The notes under the pieces: generated by a model
The model's input: the letters and a program-made list of their open reading frames with translations, nothing else
What the model was told of the DNA's origin: nothing
Database searches by the model: none
In this document: piece by piece, positions 59,021 through 64,000 of the stretch
Layout of the letters: every line of letters begins with the position of its first letter
Numbering within the stretch: the stretch's first letter is position 1
Translations under genes and position numbers: made by a program
Origin: Cupriavidus necator
GTDB lineage: Bacteria > Pseudomonadota > Gammaproteobacteria > Burkholderiales > Burkholderiaceae
Reading direction: 5' to 3'
Length of the DNA: 64,000 nucleotides
Assembly (NCBI GenBank): GCA_022041995.1
Contig: CP074390.1
Coordinates: 1,240,001 to 1,304,000 of the forward strand

Positions 59021-59150
59021 CGAACGCTCCCGTTTCTGTCAATGCCGAAGTCGGCTGGTGGCCGGTCTGATAGATGTGCGCCCGCCTGTTGCTTCGGTCA
59101 CCGCCGGACGCCGGCCTCGGCTGGCGATGGACCGCTGCTGGCGCAGGGTG

Positions 59151-60467
59151 CTATTCGGCGGGGCTTTTCGCTTCCTGGAACGCCGCCGCCGGAGGATGCG
59201 ATAACACGCCGGTGCGGCTCTCGGCCAGGGGCTGCGGCACGGCGGGCGCATCGAAGGCACGGCTGCCGCCTTCCGCGGCGTGGCACCGGCTGATATGCCG
59301 CGCGATGCGGGGCGCGGCATACTTGGCGCCATAGACAAAGCGCAGTACCGGCCCGAAGCTCAGCGCCGACGCCGGTCCGGTGATATAGAGCCCCGGCATG
59401 GCGGATTCGAAGTTGCGCGACACGTCCGACCAGCCATCGACGAGCGACAGCGCGCTGACGATTTCCGGCGACAGGAAGGCATGCCTGGCCAGGTCGACCT
59501 TGAACCCGGTGGCGGCGACGACGTGGTCGCCGGTGATGGTTGCCGGTCCGTTCTCACCGCTTACCTCCAGCACCACCTCGTCGTTGCGGATCGCGACGTG
59601 CCGGACCGTGGTGTTCATCCGGAGCTCGATCTTGCCGGCCACCCGGTCACGCAGCCACCACGCCCCGGAGGGGCCGAACGAGGCCTCGGCGATGCGCTTG
59701 CGCGTTCGCTGCCCGACACCCCGGAACAGGTACGGGAACTCAGACAGGACATAGGGATACCAGCCCTGGGCCAGCCCGCCCTCGGGACGCAGCATGCGCG
59801 ACAGCAGGCTGCGTCCGACTTCCGGATCTTCGTTCCAGGAAATGATGCCGCCCCGGACCAGCACACGGACATGGGCGCCCAGTTCGTTGAACAGTGCCGC
59901 CAGGCCAAGCGCCGACTGCCCGCCGCCGACGATCACGATGCGCTTGCCCCGGGCCCATGCCAGGTTGCCGATCTCACCCGAGTGCAGCACATGCGGCCTG
60001 GGCAGCCCCTGCAGCACTGTCGGCGTCTGCTCGAACCCCTTGAGCCCGAGGGCGACCACCACGCGCCGTGCGGCCAGGGCGCTCCCGTTGCTCAGGGACA
60101 GGAGGAAGCCGTCGTCCTGGCGGCGCAACTCCGTGACGTCCACCGGGCGGACGTGGCCAACGAGCTGCGACTGGAACCAGAGCCCGTACTCGACAAACCG
60201 TTCAAGCGGCAGGCGCATGCCGATGGGGGCATAGGGCAGGTGCATGAGGCGGCAGTAATCCTCCAGCCGGTAGCCGGCGTGGGGCGCGTACAAGTCGGAG
60301 GCGAAGGCCTCCGATCGCATCAGCATCCCGGGCGGCATGAAATTGCGCCAGGCCAGCATGGGTTCCCCCAGCACCTGGTGGGGCACGCCGGCGTCGCTGA
60401 GGTGGGCCGAGATCGACAGTCCATACGGGCCAGCCCCGATAATCGCAGTGTCGGTGGTCGAGATCAT
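59151..60467 (-). CDS. FAD/NAD(P)-binding oxidoreductase of the flavin monooxygenase kind
   Basis: 438 residues. GAGPYGLS at residues 11-18 (FAD), a second nucleotide motif VGGGQSALG near 200, and the ATGF-type motif VVAATGFKVDLARHAF near 325. Resembles lysine/ornithine N-hydroxylase and class B flavin monooxygenases. The ATG overlaps the stop of the ATP-grasp gene by four bases (ATGA), so the two act together, perhaps hydroxylating and activating an amino-acid decoration. Confidence 0.85.
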   Translation of the reverse strand: MISTTDTAIIGAGPYGLSISAHLSDAGVPHQVLGEPMLAWRNFMPPGMLMRSEAFASDLYAPHAGYRLEDYCRLMHLPYAPIGMRLPLERFVEYGLWFQSQLVGHVRPVDVTELRRQDDGFLLSLSNGSALAARRVVVALGLKGFEQTPTVLQGLPRPHVLHSGEIGNLAWARGKRIVIVGGGQSALGLAALFNELGAHVRVLVRGGIISWNEDPEVGRSLLSRMLRPEGGLAQGWYPYVLSEFPYLFRGVGQRTRKRIAEASFGPSGAWWLRDRVAGKIELRMNTTVRHVAIRNDEVVLEVSGENGPATITGDHVVAATGFKVDLARHAFLSPEIVSALSLVDGWSDVSRNFESAMPGLYITGPASALSFGPVLRFVYGAKYAAPRIARHISRCHAAEGGSRAFDAPAVPQPLAESRTGVLSHPPAAAFQEAKSPAE

Positions 60468-61675
60468 TGCTGTTCCTGTTGGACCTGGTCGCGGCGCGTG
60501 GAAGGAAACCAGCCGCTCCAGTGCAGCAGGAAGCGGTCGAGCGGCATGCTCAGGCAGTAGTGTTGGATGGCAGGCAGCGGGTCATCCCAACGGAAATAAC
60601 CGTCGAAAATGCGCGCGCCGTGCGGCATCAGGCTGCGCGGCGCGGAACGGAGGAAGGTCGCGCGCCAGACCGCGCCGCCGGGCGGCGCCGTGGCCGCCGG
60701 CAGGTCGGGCAGGCCCAGTTCATGCCGGTAGGCCGCGAGCGGGATATTGACCCCGCACAGCGTGGCGATTTCCTCCTGCCAGTCGATCCGCCCGACGGTC
60801 GGCTCGATCATCACGAAGCGCCGGTGGATCTCGTCCCACTTGTATTCCATGCTGCCCATGCCGTAGAAGCTAGCGCGCTCGGCGAAGGCCAGCGTGATCG
60901 GCTCCAGTTCCTCGCTGGCTTCGGGGGCCGCAACGCAGACGGCGGTGCTGCCGATTTCCGGCGGCCAGCAGGCGAGCTTCCTGCCCGTGAACACCGCCGC
61001 GGCCTTGCCATCCATGCCGCGGTAGAAGAGCGTGAAATGGATATTGCTCTGCGGGCCTTCGATCCATTCCTGCGCCACGATGCCGCCGGGGGTGCGCAGC
61101 ATGGCGCGGGCGTGGGCTTGTCCCTCGGCAAGCGATTGCACGCGGATTGCGCGCTCCTTGTCCCCGGTCAGGGCCTGGCGCTTGTCGTCGGGCTTGATCA
61201 CGGCGGGATAGCGCAGGCCGGACAGCAGGGGCACGTCGAGTTGTCCGTTCATGATGACCGTGCGCGGCACCGGGAAGCCGTTCTCTTCGGCAAAGCAATG
61301 GAAGGCCGACTTGCTGCTGAGCATGCGCACGCCTTGCGCCGGCGGCACGCAGAACCGGAACCATTCCGACAGCTCATCCCGGTTTTCCGAGACGCTGTGC
61401 ACGGCATCCTCGTCGGTCAGGAACAGGACGGGCCGCTGGCCGAGACGCCGGGCGAGCGCAATCAGGTCTTCGGTGAATTCGCGGCCGACCAGGCTTCGAA
61501 TGATGTGCCGGCGCGCATGGCGGGACCAGGACGCCGGCGTGGTGTGCCCGGTGTCTGCCAGGAGGACGGGAATTCCCTTGCCCGCCAATGACCGCACTAA
61601 TCCAAGCCCGCCGAGTTCGCCGCCGACGACTACCGCCGCGGTTGTCTCTGCCGGATCCAGCGTGCTTTTCATCAT
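60464..61675 (-). CDS. ATP-grasp carboxylate-amine ligase-like protein
   Basis: 403 residues. An N-terminal Rossmann-like pre-ATP-grasp domain (AVVVGGELGGLGLVRSLAGKGIPVLLAD), the SKSAFHCFAEENGFPVPRT helix, then ATP-grasp core (YPAVIKPDDKRQAL, QEWIEGPQSNIHFTLFY, IEPTVGRIDWQEEIA). It would join a carboxylate to an amine using ATP. First gene of a minus operon: ATP-grasp, flavoprotein, acyltransferase. Confidence 0.85.
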   Translation of the reverse strand: MMKSTLDPAETTAAVVVGGELGGLGLVRSLAGKGIPVLLADTGHTTPASWSRHARRHIIRSLVGREFTEDLIALARRLGQRPVLFLTDEDAVHSVSENRDELSEWFRFCVPPAQGVRMLSSKSAFHCFAEENGFPVPRTVIMNGQLDVPLLSGLRYPAVIKPDDKRQALTGDKERAIRVQSLAEGQAHARAMLRTPGGIVAQEWIEGPQSNIHFTLFYRGMDGKAAAVFTGRKLACWPPEIGSTAVCVAAPEASEELEPITLAFAERASFYGMGSMEYKWDEIHRRFVMIEPTVGRIDWQEEIATLCGVNIPLAAYRHELGLPDLPAATAPPGGAVWRATFLRSAPRSLMPHGARIFDGYFRWDDPLPAIQHYCLSMPLDRFLLHWSGWFPSTRRDQVQQEQQ

Positions 61676-61751
61676 GATTTCCGGGAAGTGTTAGGCGCTG
61701 CACTGAGGCCGGAAGGGCCAGAAAAAGGGCAGGAAGGGGGTGCCTGGCGAG

Positions 61752-61862
61752 GTCCGCACGGTCTGCCTGTCGCGTCGATACCGGTGCCCGGCATGCGCAC
61801 AAGTCGACAAATGCAATCTAGATCGATGCACATGGCTTATCCGTACGAGGACACACACACCG
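61752..61862. repeat. Imperfect direct repeat, unit A
   Basis: Shares with unit B the blocks GCACGGTC, a central TGCGCAC, and ATCCGTACG then CACACACA in the same order. The offset is exactly 120 at the left block and 121 at the CCGTACG block. Confidence 0.75.
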
Positions 61863-61871
61863 TTTGAAACA

Positions 61872-61983
61872 GCCAGCACGGTCCTGCCGTCCTGTCGACA
61901 CGGGTGCCGGCAATGCGCACCGGGTCGGCACTGGCAAGCTACCGCGACGCAAACGGGTGATCCGTACGGGGGCACACACATGC
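61872..61983. repeat. Imperfect direct repeat, unit B
   Basis: Second unit, ending ATCCGTACGG and CACACACA. Its CCGTACGG is an 8-bp palindrome. The function of the duplication is unknown. Confidence 0.75.
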
Positions 61984-62139
61984 CGGCTTTTCCAACACTC
62001 GCGCACGGCAGCCGGCGTCACCACAGGCCGGCTACCTACCGAAGGATGATTGCGGCTCCGCCCTAAGGCTAATGTCGGGGCGCTGCATCCCGGCGCCAAA
62101 TACCAGGAGCCATTGCACCCGATCGCCGGGGAGGAAGAC

Positions 62140-63690
62140 ATGTCCTGTCTGTTGCCAGAGACCGCCGCGCGGGAGAGCCTGGTCATCATGGTCACTACAG
62201 CCGAGCCCGCAGGCTGGGAGCGGTTGGTGGTGCAGCGTCTGCAAGCCTCGGGCACGTGCCGAGTGGTCGAGCGCGCGCTTGGCGCAATGAACGCGCTGGA
62301 GGAAGCGAGCGGCACTGCCGATCGGGCGAAGGCGCTGCAGGCGGGCGGGCAGGTGACCGCCATCGTCGACCTGACCGGCAGGCTCGATACCGGCTGGAGC
62401 CGCCACGCCGCAGAGGGCGTGTGGCGCCTGTGCGACGCGCGCGGCCTTGCCCCGGGCGACCCGCACCACGGCCTGGAGACCCACGCCAGCGGTGCCGGCA
62501 TCCGCCTGCACCTGGTGGTCTGGACGCCCTCGCATGCGGTCATCGTCGATACCGCCTCCGGCTATGCCGAACCCTGCGAGAAGGTTCGCCCCGAACGGCT
62601 TGCCGTCATGGGTGCGTCGCTGCTTGACGGCGCCCTGCGCGAGATCCGCGCCCTGGGTGGACTGTCGGGGCGCCAGGTGTGGACGGGGCGTCATGGCCGC
62701 CTGCCGGCATGGCGGCGCCTGCTCTGGCGCCTGCGCGCCCTCGGCAGTCACGCCATCATCCAGCTCAAGGGCTTCGTGCTGGTGGAGGAATGGATGGTGG
62801 GCATCGTCGAGATGGCGTTTGCCGACGCCGTGCGTGCGCAGCGCCTCCCGGTGCGTTGGCTCGGCACTCGCATGCCGTCGTTCTGCTGGGCCGATCCCTT
62901 CGGCGTGCCCGGCAGTCCGGACGAGATCTATTGCGAGGAAGTCGACTTGCGGCAGGGCATTGGCCGCATCGTCAGGCTCAGGCTGGACGCGCACGGCGCG
63001 CCGTCCGGCGCGGGGCAGGTCGATCTGGGGCTGCCGGGGCACCTGTCGTTCCCGTATCTGTTTCGCCATGACGGGGCGCTGTACTGCGTGGCGGAGTCTT
63101 CGCAGAGCCGGCGCTGCGTGCTGAACCGGCAGGAGGAGGGCGGGCGCTGGCAGCAGGTCGCGGTGTTGCTGGAGGACGTGGCCGCGGTCGACCCGACCGT
63201 CTTCGAGCATGAAGGCCGTTTCTGGCTGTTGTACACCGACGTCGCGATGGGGCAGTTCGACAACGTATGCCTGTGCTATGCGGAAAACCTGCTCGGTCCC
63301 TGGCAGCCGCACCCGCAGAACCCGGTCAAGTTCGACCACGGCTCGGCGCGCGCGGCCGGCTCGGTCATGCGGGAAGCAGACGGGCTGCTGCGCGTGGCGC
63401 AGGTCTGCAAGACCGGCTACGGGCAGGCCATCGCCGTCAACCGCATCGTGCACTGCACGCCCGAGTTCTATCGGGAGGAGACGGTGGGGGTCATCAGCCC
63501 GGCGGGGGATCGTGTCAACCCGCACGGCTTGCACACCTTGTCGGCGTGGGGCGGGCGCGTCGTGGTGGACGGCAAGCGCAATGGTTTCAATGGCGGCGTG
63601 CTGTGGCACAGGATCGTGTCGCGCGCCGCCCGCGCCTTGCGCCTGCCGCTGCCTACTCGAACCCCATCTCGCGCAGCATCACGGCGTTGA
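62140..63690 (+). CDS. Probable glycosyltransferase-like protein (GINT1-type propeller)
   Basis: 516 residues from ATG 62140 (MSCLLPETAARES), with GGAGG 5 bases upstream; the longer frame is rejected. The C-terminal half has repeated beta-propeller-like segments (SFPYLFRHDGALYCVAESSQ, DPTVFEHEGRFWLLYTD, NPVKFDHGSARAAG), which I recall from glucosamine-inositolphosphorylceramide-transferase-type proteins, also seen in polysaccharide clusters. Substrate unknown. Its 3' end overlaps the next convergent gene by 38 bp. Confidence 0.75.
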   Translation: MSCLLPETAARESLVIMVTTAEPAGWERLVVQRLQASGTCRVVERALGAMNALEEASGTADRAKALQAGGQVTAIVDLTGRLDTGWSRHAAEGVWRLCDARGLAPGDPHHGLETHASGAGIRLHLVVWTPSHAVIVDTASGYAEPCEKVRPERLAVMGASLLDGALREIRALGGLSGRQVWTGRHGRLPAWRRLLWRLRALGSHAIIQLKGFVLVEEWMVGIVEMAFADAVRAQRLPVRWLGTRMPSFCWADPFGVPGSPDEIYCEEVDLRQGIGRIVRLRLDAHGAPSGAGQVDLGLPGHLSFPYLFRHDGALYCVAESSQSRRCVLNRQEEGGRWQQVAVLLEDVAAVDPTVFEHEGRFWLLYTDVAMGQFDNVCLCYAENLLGPWQPHPQNPVKFDHGSARAAGSVMREADGLLRVAQVCKTGYGQAIAVNRIVHCTPEFYREETVGVISPAGDRVNPHGLHTLSAWGGRVVVDGKRNGFNGGVLWHRIVSRAARALRLPLPTRTPSRAASRR

Positions 63691-64000
63691 CCTTGCGCAC
63701 GTCGTACTTGGACTCGGCGATCTGGCGCGAGCGCTGGCCCATGCGCACGACTTGCTCCCAGTCCTCGATCAGCTGCATCATGGCCTGCTCCAGCGCGCCC
63801 ACGGACTTGACCGGCACCAGCAGGCCGTTGTCGCCGTCAACCACCGTCTCGCGGCAGCCTGGCGCATCGGTGGTGATGATGGGACGGCCCATCGCCATGG
63901 CCTCCAGCACAGAGCGCGGCGTGCCTTCACCGTAGGAAGGCAGCACGTAGACGTTGCAGCCGGCAATGGCCGGGCGCACGTCGGACAGCCGGCCGAGGAA
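63653..64000 (-). CDS. GT4-type glycosyltransferase (partial, N-terminus off the right edge)
   Basis: The frame remains open to the window edge. The visible 115 residues are the C-terminal donor-binding domain: VYVLPSYGEGTPRSVLEAMAMGRPIITTDAPGCRETVVDGDNGLLVP. Family GT4 transfers sugars from nucleotide sugars. It overlaps the convergent gene's 3' end. Confidence 0.93.
   Translation of the reverse strand, partial: FLGRLSDVRPAIAGCNVYVLPSYGEGTPRSVLEAMAMGRPIITTDAPGCRETVVDGDNGLLVPVKSVGALEQAMMQLIEDWEQVVRMGQRSRQIAESKYDVRKVNAVMLREMGFE

Larger units (their letters stand above)
61676..62139. other. 464-bp divergent region with a duplicated ~110-bp segment
   Basis: Between the ATP-grasp gene and the propeller-type protein. 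Contains two imperfect direct repeats (61752 and 61872 onward); the rest is featureless. Confidence 0.6.

Noticed and set aside
59025..59040. Possible further iteron (CGCTCCCGTTTCTGTC)
   Set aside because: Four mismatches to the consensus, including the terminal positions; it is also the acyltransferase ribosome-binding region.
61946..61968. Iteron-like ACGCAAACGGGTGATCCG
   Set aside because: Lacks the AGA and TACG parts; belongs to the duplicated segment instead.

Overview
The window is GC-rich, tightly packed beta-proteobacterial DNA. It reads as the replication-origin region of a secondary chromosome (chromid) of a Cupriavidus-like member of the Burkholderiales. The evidence is a plasmid-type Rep initiator (36.0-37.0 kb) next to parA and parB, an array of about 20 iterons just upstream of rep, and a zwf-pgl-glk / edd Entner-Doudoroff block like the one I recall from chromosome 2 of Cupriavidus necator. 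The genus call is inference from gene content and protein style. No rRNA, tRNA, CRISPR array or insertion sequence was seen.

Layout. 0-8 kb: a partial Ada-type alkylation-repair gene, a frameshifted M16 peptidase, a small gene under a clear LexA (SOS) box, an acyl-CoA dehydrogenase and an OPT transporter. 8-10.5 kb: a flavoprotein hydroxylase, small protein and MarR operon with a matching operator. 11-20 kb: a frameshifted 2-hydroxyacid dehydrogenase, then zwf-pgl-glk and a two-component system on the minus strand, divergent from edd. 20-34 kb: MscS channel, MFS exporter divergent from a Fur-box TonB receptor, prfC, a YihY-type membrane protein, small secreted proteins, a VpsR-like sigma-54 activator and a purine permease. 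34-41 kb: the origin module, with two converging cold-shock genes bracketing the iterons and rep, then parA, parB, candidate parS palindromes and a degenerate integrase-like gene. 41.5-46 kb: two receiver-like proteins lacking phosphorylation residues, a DUF1839-type protein and a Crp/Fnr regulator. 46-64 kb: exopolysaccharide genes, comprising two Wzc-type kinases, Wzb, Wza, a beta-helix protein, flippase, a polymerase-like protein, acyltransferase, a flavoprotein with an ATP-grasp partner, and glycosyltransferases running off the right edge.

Main observation. The 16-bp iteron of the origin, CGCAGAAACGGGTACG and one-base variants, is not confined to the origin. Eleven further copies lie singly or in small groups up to about 23 kb to the left and 13 kb to the right, ten of them in intergenic DNA and one inside the glk reading frame. 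This looks like a replicon-wide set of initiator-binding sites, for titration, handcuffing or gene regulation. Inside the origin the sites form two classes: a loose array, and a block of five divergent copies phased at 22-23 bp next to an A/T-richer stretch.

Three genes (M16 peptidase, 2-hydroxyacid dehydrogenase and apparently the rep 5' end) each carry what looks like a one-base loss in a short homopolymer or doublet. Recurrent base-calling error is therefore a serious alternative to true pseudogenes.
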